A DNA stretch of 64,000 nucleotides. Source: Streptomonospora sp. PA3 (lineage in GTDB: Bacteria; Actinomycetota; Actinomycetes; Streptosporangiales; Streptosporangiaceae). The stretch covers positions 62,001-126,000 of the forward strand of contig NZ_VTZW01000007.1 in the NCBI RefSeq assembly GCF_009728995.1, written 5' to 3'. The notes beneath the pieces were generated by a model that worked only from the letters and a program-made list of their open reading frames with translations, did no database searches and had not been told where the DNA came from. Each line of letters starts with the position of its first letter. Position 1 is the stretch's first letter. Made by a program: the position numbers and the translations under genes. This document shows positions 7,465 to 15,882 of this stretch, piece by piece.

Positions 7465-8973
7465 GTGAGTGAGCACCACAGCAGTCCGCAGGCGGAGGGG
7501 AACGGCGCCGCCGAGGCACCGGTGTTCACCCCGCGCAAGAACGGCCAGGCCCAGACCGTCTCCGAGGAGCTGGCCGCCTGGATGCGCACCGGCTGGGCCG
7601 ACACCGAGATCCGCGACTTGGAGCCGATCGAGCAGGCCGCCTACACCGCCAAGCGCCGCGCCGCCCTGAGCGCCCGGTTCCCCGGCGAGCGGCTCGTCAT
7701 CCCCGCCGGCAACCTCAAGACCCGCTCCAACGACACCGAGTACCCCTTCCGCCCGTCCTGCGACTACGTCTATCTCAGCGGCGACCAGTCCGACGACGGC
7801 TGCCTGGTGCTGGAGCCGCGCGCCGGCGGCGGCCACGACGCCACCGTCTACCTGCGCCCCCGCTCCAACCGCGACAACGGCGAGTTCTGGCTCGACGGGC
7901 ACGGCGAACTGTGGAGCGGGCGCCGCCACAGCCTCGCCGAGTCCGCGCAGCGGCTCGGCCTCGACACCCACGACGTGCGCCGGCTGCCCGATGTACTGCG
8001 CGAGGCCCCGCCCGCCCCCGTGCGCATCCTGCGCGGCCACGACGCCGCGCTCGAGGACGTCGTCGCCGGAGTGCGCGCCGGCGGCGGGGAGGCCGCGGAG
8101 TCCGCGGCCGACCGCGACGAGGAGCTCGCGGTGGCCCTGCACGACCAGCGCCTGGTCAAGGACGAGTGGGAGGTCGCCCAGCTGCAGCGCGCCGTCGACT
8201 CCACCGTGCTGGGCTTCGGCGACGTCGCCGCGGCGCTGCCTCAGGCCCGGGCCACCTCCGAGCGCTACATCGAGGGCACGTTCTTCCTGCGCGCCCGGGT
8301 CGAGGGCAACGACGTCGGCTACGGCACCATCGCCGCCTCCGGCCCCAACGCCACCACCCTGCACTGGATGCGCAACGACGGCCCGGTGCGCGAGGGCGAG
8401 CTGCTGCTGCTCGACGCCGGCGTCGAGACCACCACCCTCTACACGGCCGACGTCACCCGCACCCTGCCCGTCTCGGGCCGCTTCAGCGCCGTGCAGCGCC
8501 GCGTCTACGACCTCGTCTACGCGGCGCAGGAGGCCGCGATCGCGGCCGTGGCGCCGGGGCGCCCGTTCACCGAGTACCACGAGGTCGCCCAGCGCGTTCT
8601 TGCCGAGGGGCTCGTGGAGTGGGGCCTGATCGAGGGCCCGGCCGACCGCGTCGTCGAACTCGGCCTGCAGCGCCGCTACAGCCTGCACGGCACCGGGCAC
8701 ATGCTGGGCCTGGACGTCCACGACTGCGCCCGCGCGCGCACCGAGGTCCACCTCTACGGCGAGCTGCGCCCGGGCATGGTGCTCACGGTCGAACCCGGCC
8801 TGTACTTCCAGCCCGACGACCTCACCGTGCCCGCGGAGCTGCGCGGCATCGGCGTCCGCATCGAGGACGACGTCCTGGTCACCGCCGAGGGGAACCGCGT
8901 CCTCTCGGCGGGGTTGCCGCGCTCCGCCGACGACGTCGAGGCCTGGCTGGCCGAGCGCCTGCCCCGGTCCTAA
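7465..8973 (+). CDS. pepP: Aminopeptidase P family Xaa-Pro peptidase
   Basis: A 502-aa M24B metallopeptidase that removes N-terminal residues preceding proline. The N-terminal AMP_N domain (about 50-190, with PFRPSCDYVYLSG) is followed by the pita-bread domain. The dinuclear metal ligands are all visible: LLDAGVE and ADVTRT aspartates, the His of GTGHMLGLDVHD, the Glu of TVEPGLYF and the Glu of RIEDDVLV. Length fits the actinobacterial group. The GTG start at 7465 has a GGGAGG ribosome site at 7452-7457. A TAGGAT -10 near 7400 suggests a ~50-nt leader. Confidence 0.93.
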   Translation: MSEHHSSPQAEGNGAAEAPVFTPRKNGQAQTVSEELAAWMRTGWADTEIRDLEPIEQAAYTAKRRAALSARFPGERLVIPAGNLKTRSNDTEYPFRPSCDYVYLSGDQSDDGCLVLEPRAGGGHDATVYLRPRSNRDNGEFWLDGHGELWSGRRHSLAESAQRLGLDTHDVRRLPDVLREAPPAPVRILRGHDAALEDVVAGVRAGGGEAAESAADRDEELAVALHDQRLVKDEWEVAQLQRAVDSTVLGFGDVAAALPQARATSERYIEGTFFLRARVEGNDVGYGTIAASGPNATTLHWMRNDGPVREGELLLLDAGVETTTLYTADVTRTLPVSGRFSAVQRRVYDLVYAAQEAAIAAVAPGRPFTEYHEVAQRVLAEGLVEWGLIEGPADRVVELGLQRRYSLHGTGHMLGLDVHDCARARTEVHLYGELRPGMVLTVEPGLYFQPDDLTVPAELRGIGVRIEDDVLVTAEGNRVLSAGLPRSADDVEAWLAERLPRS

Positions 8974-8980
8974 AGCAGCG

Positions 8981-9010
8981 GCGCCGCCGCGGGCGCGCCC
9001 GCGGCGGCGC
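8981..9010. terminator. Bidirectional hairpin terminator
   Basis: A 13-bp perfect stem (GCGCCGCCGCGGG with its complement) and a 4-nt loop lie between the convergent pepP and methyltransferase genes. Confidence 0.75.
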
Positions 9011-9117
9011 TTCGGCTCCACCGGCACCCGCATCCGGGCACCCGAGGGGCCGACCGCCCAAGACCGCCTCGGGTCCCCCACCCGCACCCGCGCGCGGGCA
9101 CCCGGCAGGCGCCGGCG

Positions 9118-9927
9118 TCAGGGCTTGCGGCCCACCCCGCACAGCGACGCACCGTACTGGCCGGCGCCGACCTCGGGGGTCTCGGGCCGCCACTGCGGGC
9201 AGGGCACCAGTCCCGGTTCGACCGGGTCCAGCCCGTCGAACAGCGAGGCGATCCACTCGGGGCTGCGCGTCCAGTAGGGCAGGGGAGCGGTCTCGTTGTA
9301 CTGGCGCAGCGCCTCGTTGCCGCGCGGGTCGGTGTCGGTGCCGTCCCACAGCGCCAGATGGCTCCCGCTGGGCAGGGCCTCCACGAGGCGGGCGACGATG
9401 CCGGGCGCCTCGTCCTCGGGGATGTGGCCCAGAACCCCCATCAGCAGCAGCGCGACGGGCCGGTCGAAGTCCAGCGTCTTCGCCGCCGCCTCCAGCACCG
9501 CTTCGGGTCGGCGCAGGTCGGCGTGCAGGTAGTCGGTGCGCCCCTCGGGCGCGCCCACCAGCAGCGCGGTGGCGTGCGCCAGCACCAGCGGGTCGTTGTC
9601 GACGTAGACCACGGTCGACTCCGGCGCGTGGGCCTGGGCGACCTCGTGGGTGTTGGCGGCCGTGGGCATGCCCGTCCCCAGGTCCAGGAACTGGCGGATG
9701 CCGGCCTCGTCGGCGAGGTAGGCCACCGCCCGCTTGAGGAACCCGCGCCCCTGGCGGGCGAAGTCGGAGATCTCGGGGAAGACCTTGCGGAACTCCTCGG
9801 CCACCTCCCGGTCGACGGCGTAGTTGTCCTTGCCGCCCAGCCAGTAGTTCCACACGCGCGCCGAATGCGGCACGGTGGTGTCGACGGAGGTCGGTGCCGA
9901 GGCGGCTTCGTCGGGGTTCTCGGTCAA
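9118..9927 (-). CDS. SAM-dependent methyltransferase, Methyltransf_19 (DUF574) type
   Basis: A 269-aa protein of the actinobacterial family PF04672. Hallmarks are the N-terminal SARVWNYWLGGKDNYAVDRE, the SAM-binding FLDLGTGMPTAANTHE (about 76-92) and the acidic strand VVYVDNDPLVLAH. The family is abundant in actinobacteria, often beside regulators; substrates are mostly unknown. No ATG or GTG lies in the useful region, so the TTG at 9927 is chosen because it gives family length and lies about 40 nt downstream of a TATCAT -10 (9967-9972). The 265-bp gap to its right (9928-10192) contains no gene I can support. Confidence 0.85.
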   Translation of the reverse strand: MTENPDEAASAPTSVDTTVPHSARVWNYWLGGKDNYAVDREVAEEFRKVFPEISDFARQGRGFLKRAVAYLADEAGIRQFLDLGTGMPTAANTHEVAQAHAPESTVVYVDNDPLVLAHATALLVGAPEGRTDYLHADLRRPEAVLEAAAKTLDFDRPVALLLMGVLGHIPEDEAPGIVARLVEALPSGSHLALWDGTDTDPRGNEALRQYNETAPLPYWTRSPEWIASLFDGLDPVEPGLVPCPQWRPETPEVGAGQYGASLCGVGRKP

Positions 9928-10192
9928 TTCGGGGTCCCGGTGCTCGGAAGTGGCGGGTCTGGCCGGATGATAGCGCCAGCCCTCCGCCGCGCGCCGCCGC
10001 CGCCGGACGCGGATTCCGCGTCGGGGCGGGCGATCCGGTTCGGGTGCCGCCCGGCGCAAGCGGTGGTGGGGCGGCGCGGCCAGGGGCTTCGGCGGATCCT
10101 TCCGGACGCGCCCGGGCCGGCCGTTTCCCGCGTCGCCGCCCGCAAGGCGCTCGGGCGTCCGCAACCGGCCATCCTGCGGCGGAGGCCGATGC

Positions 10193-10861
10193 TCACTCGC
10201 CGGCGGCGCGGCCGTTGTAGACGCCCGCATCCTCCTGGCCGGTCAGGCTCCGGATGGCCGCCATGACCTCGTCGGTGACCAGCCGCCGCGCGCGTCCGCT
10301 CCTGAGGTGGCCGTACCCGGTGGAGAAGTCCAGCGGCGCGCCGAAGCGCACCGCGATCGGCGCGATGCGCGGCAGGCGGCTTCCGATGGGCTGGATGCGC
10401 TCGGTGCCGGTGAGGCCCACCGGCACCACGGGCGCGCCGGAGGTCAGCGCGAGGTGGGCCACGCCCGTGCGGCCGCGGTAGAGCCGCCCGTCCGGGGAGC
10501 GCGTGCCCTCCGGATAGATCGAGAACACGCCGCCGTCCTTGAGGCAGCGCAGCCCGAGCTCCAGCGCTTCCAGGGCCCCGCCGCCGCTGCCCCGCTCCAC
10601 CGGTACGGCCCCCAACGCGGTGAACGCCGCGCGGCTCAGCCGCCCCGCGGCGCCGGCGCCGGTGAAGTACTCGGCCTTGGCCAGGAAGCGGACGCGGCGC
10701 GGCACCGCAAGGGGGATGACGACGCTGTCGCAGAAGGAGAGGTGGTTGGCGGCCAGGATGACCGGCCCTTCGGCCGGAACGTGCTCCAGGCCCTCGACGC
10801 GGGGCCGGTACAGGGCCCGGCCCAGCCGCGCGCCCGCCGCGCGCACCGCGTCATAGAGCAC
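10193..10861 (-). CDS. plsC: 1-acyl-glycerol-3-phosphate acyltransferase (PlsC family)
   Basis: A 222-aa membrane-associated acyltransferase that would convert lysophosphatidate to phosphatidate in phospholipid synthesis. It carries the catalytic NHLSFCD (His40, Asp45), AKAEYF, the phosphate-binding PEGTRSPDG (117-125) and the VPVGLTGTE motif. Start: the GTG at 10861 is preceded by a GGGGGGA ribosome site. A longer frame to 10945 adds an Arg-rich, unlikely N-terminus. Actinobacteria have several paralogues, so essentiality cannot be inferred. Confidence 0.88.
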   Translation of the reverse strand: MLYDAVRAAGARLGRALYRPRVEGLEHVPAEGPVILAANHLSFCDSVVIPLAVPRRVRFLAKAEYFTGAGAAGRLSRAAFTALGAVPVERGSGGGALEALELGLRCLKDGGVFSIYPEGTRSPDGRLYRGRTGVAHLALTSGAPVVPVGLTGTERIQPIGSRLPRIAPIAVRFGAPLDFSTGYGHLRSGRARRLVTDEVMAAIRSLTGQEDAGVYNGRAAGE

Positions 10862-10975
10862 TGCGTCCCCCCGGCGCCGACCCCGATCGATGCGACCACG
10901 GTAGCGGGCGCCCTCGCCGGCGGCGCACGCAGGGCCGCCGCGCACCGCAGGTGCCGGCGGGCGCGCCGCCGCGGC

Positions 10976-11905
10976 CTACTCGGCCGGCGCCCAGTCGGCG
11001 TTGGCGCCGCAGATCACCAGGCAGGGGTTGTCGCCCGGAACGCGGCCGGCCAGCCACGCCGCGAAGGGGACCGCCGCCGCGGGCTCGGCGGCGATGCGGA
11101 ACTCCTCCCAGAGCCGGTCGCGCGCCGCGGTGATCTCGGCCTCGGTGACCAGCGCGGTCTCCACGGGGTGCTCGCGCAGCACGGCGAAGCAGACATCGCC
11201 CAGCCGCGCCGCGCCCAGCGCCGAGGAGGCCACCGACGACACCGGCGTGTCGACCGGTCCGCCCGCGGCGAGGGCGGCGTGCAGGCTCTGGCAGCCCTCG
11301 GGCTCCGCGCCGACCACGCGGCGCCCGCCCGCGCCCAGGCGCACGCCCGCCACCAGGCCGCCGCCTCCGACCGCCACCGCCACGCCGTCGCACTCGGGGG
11401 CGTCGCGGGCGATCTCGTGGCCGATGGTGCCCTGGCCGGCGACCACGTCGGGGTCGTCGTAGGCGTGCAGGTAGCGCAGCCCCTCGGCCTCGGCGCGGGC
11501 GCGCGCGGCCTGGGCCGCCTCGGCGTAGTGGGCGCCGGTGCGCACCAGTTCGGCGCCGGACTCCGCCAGTCTGCGCGCCTTGGCCTCGGGCACGGTCTCG
11601 GGGACGTAGACCAGCGCCGCGGTGCCCAGCATCCGTGCGGCGGTGGCGACGCCCAGGCCGTGGTTGCCCCCGGAGGCGGTCACCACCCGCTCGGGCGCTC
11701 CCGCGGCCAGCAGCGCGTTGAGCGCGCCGCGGAGCTTGAACGCACCGGTGGTCTGCAGGTGCTCCAGCTTGAGGGTGAGGCGCCGGCCGTCCACACGCGC
11801 GCCGAGCACCGGGGTGCGCCGGATGTAGGGCGCGATGCGGTCGGCGGCCGCCTCGACGTCGGCGGATGTGGGCAGTGCGGTCGTGGCTGCGGGCGTGGGT
11901 GTCAT
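10976..11905 (-). CDS. PLP-dependent threonine/serine dehydratase, second copy
   Basis: A 309-aa fold-type II PLP protein, paralogous to the gene at 2086. The cofactor lysine is in GAFKLRGA (K57), followed by TASGGNHGLG and the glycine loop AVGGGGLVAG. It lacks an ACT domain. The C-terminal NPCLVICGANAD is somewhat divergent. It is divergently transcribed from a LysR regulator 95 bp away, so threonine, serine or a related amino acid is a plausible inducer. Met at 11905 was chosen. A frame extension to 11932 would run into the regulatory region. Confidence 0.86.
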   Translation of the reverse strand: MTPTPAATTALPTSADVEAAADRIAPYIRRTPVLGARVDGRRLTLKLEHLQTTGAFKLRGALNALLAAGAPERVVTASGGNHGLGVATAARMLGTAALVYVPETVPEAKARRLAESGAELVRTGAHYAEAAQAARARAEAEGLRYLHAYDDPDVVAGQGTIGHEIARDAPECDGVAVAVGGGGLVAGVRLGAGGRRVVGAEPEGCQSLHAALAAGGPVDTPVSSVASSALGAARLGDVCFAVLREHPVETALVTEAEITAARDRLWEEFRIAAEPAAAVPFAAWLAGRVPGDNPCLVICGANADWAPAE

Positions 11906-11949
11906 GCCTCCAGCCTGCCGCGCGCATAGCATAAGTTGAAGTTGCGCTT

Positions 11950-11966
11950 GCTTAGGATGATTAAGC
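11950..11966. promoter_or_regulatory. LysR-type operator between divergent genes
   Basis: GCTTA-N7-TAAGC is a perfect 5-bp dyad matching the T-N11-A pattern of LysR-type regulators. It lies 35 bp upstream of the LysR gene and 45 bp from the dehydratase start. Confidence 0.55.
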
Positions 11967-12000
11967 GCGGCTTTCGTCGTAGTGCGCGGGGGTGACTGGG

Positions 12001-12903
12001 ATGCTGGACGCCGACCGGGTGCGGGTCCTGGTGGAGGTCGCCCACGCCGGCTCGATCGCCGCGGCCGCCGAGCGGATGTCCTTCACCGCGCCGGCCCTGT
12101 CCCAGCAGCTGGCCAAACTGGAACGGGAGCTGGGCTGCGCGCTGGTGGAGCGCTCGCGCACCGGGGTGCGGCTGACCCGGGCGGGCCGGGTGCTGCTCGC
12201 CTACGGTGAGCGGGTCGTCGGCGAGCTGCGCGACGCCGAGTCCGCGGTGCGCGCCGCGGCGGGCGAGCCGCCGCAGCGGCTTTCGCTGGGTGCGTTCGCC
12301 AGCGCGGGAAAGCTGCTGGTGCCCGGGGCCCTCGCCGCGTTCGGGCAGGCCCACCCCCAGGTGCGGCTGTCGCTGTCGGACGTGGAGCCGCCCGACGGCT
12401 ACGGGCTGGTGACCTCCGGCGAGCTGGACCTGCTGATCACCCACCGCTATCCGGGCGTGCAGCCGCCCGCCGCCACCGGGCTGCACCGCGAGCGCATCCT
12501 CGTCGACCCGCTGCTGCTGGTGCTGCCCGAGGGCCACCCGGCCGCGGGCACCGCGCCGCGCCTGGCCGACCTCGCCGACCAGGAGTGGATCTGCGGCGCC
12601 CCCGGCATCTCCAACCGGGTCGCGCTGGAGTCGGCCGCCGCGGCCGAGGGCGTGCGGGTCCCGGTCGCCTACGAGACCCGCGACTACGAGGTGATGCTGG
12701 CACTCATCCGCGCCGGGGTGGGCATCGGGCTGGTTCCGCGGATGATCCTGGACGACGCGCCGGCTTCGGGCTGGGTCGCCGCGCCGCCCGCGGGCGCGCC
12801 GCTGGCTCGGGAGATCTCCATCGTGCACCGGCGCAGGCCGCCCGCCCCGGTGCCGGCCATGGTCGACATGCTGCGCCGCTCGGCGCGGCGCGCCCCGCAC
12901 TGA
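12001..12903 (+). CDS. LysR-family transcriptional regulator
   Basis: A 300-aa regulator: N-terminal winged HTH (about residues 5-62, with GSIAAAAERMSFTAPALSQQ as the recognition region) and a periplasmic-binding-protein-like effector domain (about 88-295). It starts with MLDADRVRVLVEVA, typical of the actinobacterial subgroup. The ATG at 12001 is preferred; a GTG at 11992 is in frame. Position and the shared operator predict that it controls itself and the divergent dehydratase. Confidence 0.9.
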   Translation: MLDADRVRVLVEVAHAGSIAAAAERMSFTAPALSQQLAKLERELGCALVERSRTGVRLTRAGRVLLAYGERVVGELRDAESAVRAAAGEPPQRLSLGAFASAGKLLVPGALAAFGQAHPQVRLSLSDVEPPDGYGLVTSGELDLLITHRYPGVQPPAATGLHRERILVDPLLLVLPEGHPAAGTAPRLADLADQEWICGAPGISNRVALESAAAAEGVRVPVAYETRDYEVMLALIRAGVGIGLVPRMILDDAPASGWVAAPPAGAPLAREISIVHRRRPPAPVPAMVDMLRRSARRAPH

Positions 12904-12953
12904 ACGCGGCCGCTGCGCGCGGGGAGCGCGCCGCGGCGGCCCCGGCCGGCCCC

Positions 12954-13877
12954 TCAGGCGCCGCCCGCGGCGACGGGCACCGTGGCGCGCCGCTCGACCG
13001 CGAGCGCCGCCGCCTCCAGCACCCCGACCACCTCGTGTCCGAACGCCGCCCCGCACGGGTCGGCGGGCGCGCCGGCGCCCCCCTCGACGCCGGCCAGCAG
13101 TCGGTCGATCGCCGCGGTGAAGGCGGGCACCGGGCCCTGCCCGGCCTCCGGCGGCGACACCACACCGTTCTCGCCGTAGAAGAGGAACTCGCTGCGGGCG
13201 CCCGCGGGCGGGGCCTCCAGCGTCAGCGCCATCGAGCTCACGCCGCCGCCGCGGTGGCTCAGCAGCACGTGGGTGGTCTTGCGCGGCCCCGCCACCGCGG
13301 TGACGTCGGCGACCGGGCCCATCACCGGCAGCAGCACCGACAGCGCGTGCGGGCCGATGTCCCACAGGCCGCCCTTCTCGCGGCGCCACGGCGACTGAGC
13401 GAACGGGCTGTCGGTGCTCAGCGCCGTGGCGAGCATCGTCGCCTGGGCGCCGTCCCAGCGCCCAGCCGCGGCCGTCTCGCGGAGGAACGCCTCGATGGGC
13501 GCGGAGAAGCGCATGGTGAAGAAGACGACGCAGGCCAGCCCCCGGCGCTCGACCTCGGCGGCGATGGCGCCGGAGGCCTCGGCGGTGAGGGCCACCGGCT
13601 TGTCCAGCAGCAGGTGGCGCCCCGCCTTCGCGGCCCGCAGGGCGGCCTCGGCCTGCACGTCGGGCGGCAGGGCGATCGCCACGGCGTCGGCGTCGGCGAT
13701 GAGGGCGTCGGAGTCGGAGTAGGCGGCCACCCCGTAGCGGTCGGCCAGGGCCCCGGTGCGCTCGGCGCTGCGCCCCCACACCCCGGCCAGTTCGGCCCCG
13801 GGATGCGCGGCCAGCGCCGCCCCGTGCACCTCGCGCGCCCAGTAGCCCGTGCCCAGCAGTCCGATCCTCAGCGCCAT
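12954..13877 (-). CDS. Gfo/Idh/MocA-family NAD(P)-dependent oxidoreductase
   Basis: A 307-aa oxidoreductase acting on sugars, inositols or similar polyols. It has an N-terminal Rossmann nucleotide site (GLLGTGYWA, 6-14), the DKP motif (92-94, the family's EKP) and the WDIGPHAL segment containing the usual catalytic His region. It has a good ribosome site (GGAGAGGAG). It lies 100 bp downstream of the permease genes on the same strand, so it is probably the last gene of the sugar/polyol module. Confidence 0.87.
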   Translation of the reverse strand: MALRIGLLGTGYWAREVHGAALAAHPGAELAGVWGRSAERTGALADRYGVAAYSDSDALIADADAVAIALPPDVQAEAALRAAKAGRHLLLDKPVALTAEASGAIAAEVERRGLACVVFFTMRFSAPIEAFLRETAAAGRWDGAQATMLATALSTDSPFAQSPWRREKGGLWDIGPHALSVLLPVMGPVADVTAVAGPRKTTHVLLSHRGGGVSSMALTLEAPPAGARSEFLFYGENGVVSPPEAGQGPVPAFTAAIDRLLAGVEGGAGAPADPCGAAFGHEVVGVLEAAALAVERRATVPVAAGGA

Positions 13878-13977
13878 GCGGCGGCTCCTCTCCAATGGCG
13901 GCCCGGTGCCGCCTCCGGCGCCCCATCGTGCCCGACGGCGCCGCGGGGGCGCACGGCGGGCACGATCGGCTCGCGGC

Positions 13978-14868
13978 CTACTTCACCGCGCCCATCGACA
14001 GTCCGCGCACCAGCTGGCGCTGGGCGATCCAGCCGACGATGACGATCGGCAGCGAGGCCACGGTCGCCGCGGCGGCCAGCTGCGCCCAGTACAGCCCTTC
14101 ACTGGTGATGAACCCGACGAGGTACACCGGCAGCGTGGCCGCCTGCGAAGCCGTCAGGTTCACCGCGAAGAAGAACTCGTTCCAGGAGAAGATCATGCAG
14201 ATCAGCGCTGTGGCGGCCACACCGGGCGCCATGATCGGCAGCATCACCGACCACAGCACCCGCGGCAGGCTCGCGCCCTCCAGCCGCGCCGCCTCGATCA
14301 CCCCGGAAGGCACCTCCAGGAAGAAGGAGCGCATCATCCACACCGCGATCGGCAGGTTCATCGCCGTGTAGAGCACCACCAGGGTCCAGATGTTGTCGAT
14401 CATGGACACCTCGGCGGCCGCCACGTACAGCGGGACCACCACCGCGACCACAGGCAGCATCTTGGTGGAGATGAAGAAGAACAGCACGTCCTTGGTGCGC
14501 TTGACCGGGCGGATGGACAGCGCGTAGGCGGCCGGGGTGCCCAGCACCAGCACCAGCGCGGTGGAGGCCAGCGTGGCCATCAGCGAGTTGCCGAGGTAGG
14601 GCAGGAAGTCGGCGCTGAGGACGCCGGTGATCTGCTCCAGCGTCGGCTGGAAGAAGAACGTCGGCGGATCGGTCTGCGCGGCGCCTTCGGTCTTGAACGC
14701 CGTCAGCACCATCCACAGCGCCGGCGAGACGAACACCAGGGCGATGGCCCAGGTCAGCACGGTCAGGGCGGCCCCGCCGGCGCCGCCGCGCCGCGGGCGG
14801 CGCGGCCGGGCCGGGGGCGGTGGCGAGGCGGCGGCCGCGGGCCGCGGGGCCGGTGCGGTGGCGGTCAC
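13978..14868 (-). CDS. Carbohydrate ABC transporter permease, MalG type
   Basis: A 296-aa inner-membrane permease. After a Pro/Ala/Arg-rich cytoplasmic N-terminus come six hydrophobic segments. The EAA loop that contacts the ATPase is EAARLEGASLPRVLWSVMLP (about residues 190-209). The C-terminus is GLSMGAVK, the usual MalG ending. The GTG start at 14868 overlaps the stop of the MalF-type gene by 4 bp (GTGA), indicating translational coupling. Confidence 0.92.
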   Translation of the reverse strand: MTATAPAPRPAAAASPPPPARPRRPRRGGAGGAALTVLTWAIALVFVSPALWMVLTAFKTEGAAQTDPPTFFFQPTLEQITGVLSADFLPYLGNSLMATLASTALVLVLGTPAAYALSIRPVKRTKDVLFFFISTKMLPVVAVVVPLYVAAAEVSMIDNIWTLVVLYTAMNLPIAVWMMRSFFLEVPSGVIEAARLEGASLPRVLWSVMLPIMAPGVAATALICMIFSWNEFFFAVNLTASQAATLPVYLVGFITSEGLYWAQLAAAATVASLPIVIVGWIAQRQLVRGLSMGAVK

Positions 14869-15821
14869 GATTGCGCCTCCTGGTCGGACATGAACGTGCG
14901 GAAGATCAGCCGCAGCGCCAGCATCGCCACGACGATGGTGCCGGCGACCACGATCACGCCCATGGCCGCCGACTGGCCGATGTCGAACCCGAGGAAGGTC
15001 CGCTGGTAGATGTAGAAGGGCAGGTTGGAGCTGGCGGTGCCGGGGCCGCCCTGGGTCATCATGTAGATCGTGTCGAAGGTGTTGACCACGTAGATCGAGC
15101 CCAGCAGCACGCCCAGTTCGATGTAGCGGCGCAGGTGCGGCAGCGTGATCTCGGTGAACATCTGCCAGGTGTTGGCGCCGTCGACCTGCCCGGCCTCGAT
15201 GACGTCGCGCCCCTGGCTCTGCAGGCCGGCCAGGACGAGCAGCATCATGAACGGGCTCCACTGCCACACCAGCGCGGTCACCACCGACACCACCGGGTAC
15301 TGCGACACCCAGTTGACGTCGCCCAGCCCGAACGGGGTCAGCACGAACCCGACCAGCCCGAAGACCGGGTCGAACATGTTGGTCTTCCACAGCAGCGCGG
15401 TGGCCACCGGGATGATCAGGAACGGGGTGATCAGCATGGTGCGCACGATCCCGCGTCCGAGGAAGGCGCGGTCCAGCAGCATCGCCAGGCAGATCCCCAC
15501 GGCCATCGAGACCAGCACGCACGACGCGGTGATGACGACGGTGTTCAGCGCGGCGCCGAGGAACTGGGAGTCGCTGAGGACGGCCGCGTAGTTGGCCAGC
15601 CCGGTGAACCGGCGCGAGCCGGGCCGCAGCAGGTTCCACGACTGCAGCGAGTAGAAGATCGTGAACAGGAACGGCAGCTGGGTGACCAGGATGGTGAAGA
15701 TCAGCGCCGGCATCAGGGGGGCGCGCCGCGCCCACCCGCGGGCGCGCTCGGCGCGCCGCGCCCGACGTGCCTGCTCGGCCGGGGAGGGGCGGCGGGCCGG
15801 CGCCGCGGCGACCGCGCTCAC
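14865..15821 (-). CDS. Carbohydrate ABC transporter permease, MalF type
   Basis: A 318-aa inner-membrane permease with six transmembrane segments. The EAA-like motif is EAGQVDGANTWQMFTEITLP. The conserved MTQGGPGTAS segment of sugar permeases is present. The GTG start at 15821 has an AGGGAGG ribosome site; the upstream frame reaching 15998 overlaps the binding-protein gene and is rejected. It is followed by MalG with a 4-bp overlap. No ATPase gene is present in the operon. Confidence 0.92.
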   Translation of the reverse strand: MSAVAAAPARRPSPAEQARRARRAERARGWARRAPLMPALIFTILVTQLPFLFTIFYSLQSWNLLRPGSRRFTGLANYAAVLSDSQFLGAALNTVVITASCVLVSMAVGICLAMLLDRAFLGRGIVRTMLITPFLIIPVATALLWKTNMFDPVFGLVGFVLTPFGLGDVNWVSQYPVVSVVTALVWQWSPFMMLLVLAGLQSQGRDVIEAGQVDGANTWQMFTEITLPHLRRYIELGVLLGSIYVVNTFDTIYMMTQGGPGTASSNLPFYIYQRTFLGFDIGQSAAMGVIVVAGTIVVAMLALRLIFRTFMSDQEAQS

Positions 15822-15882
15822 CGCCGCACCCTCCCTCGCAGCGTGGCGGGCGCCGCGCACAGGCGGGCGCGTCGTCGAATGC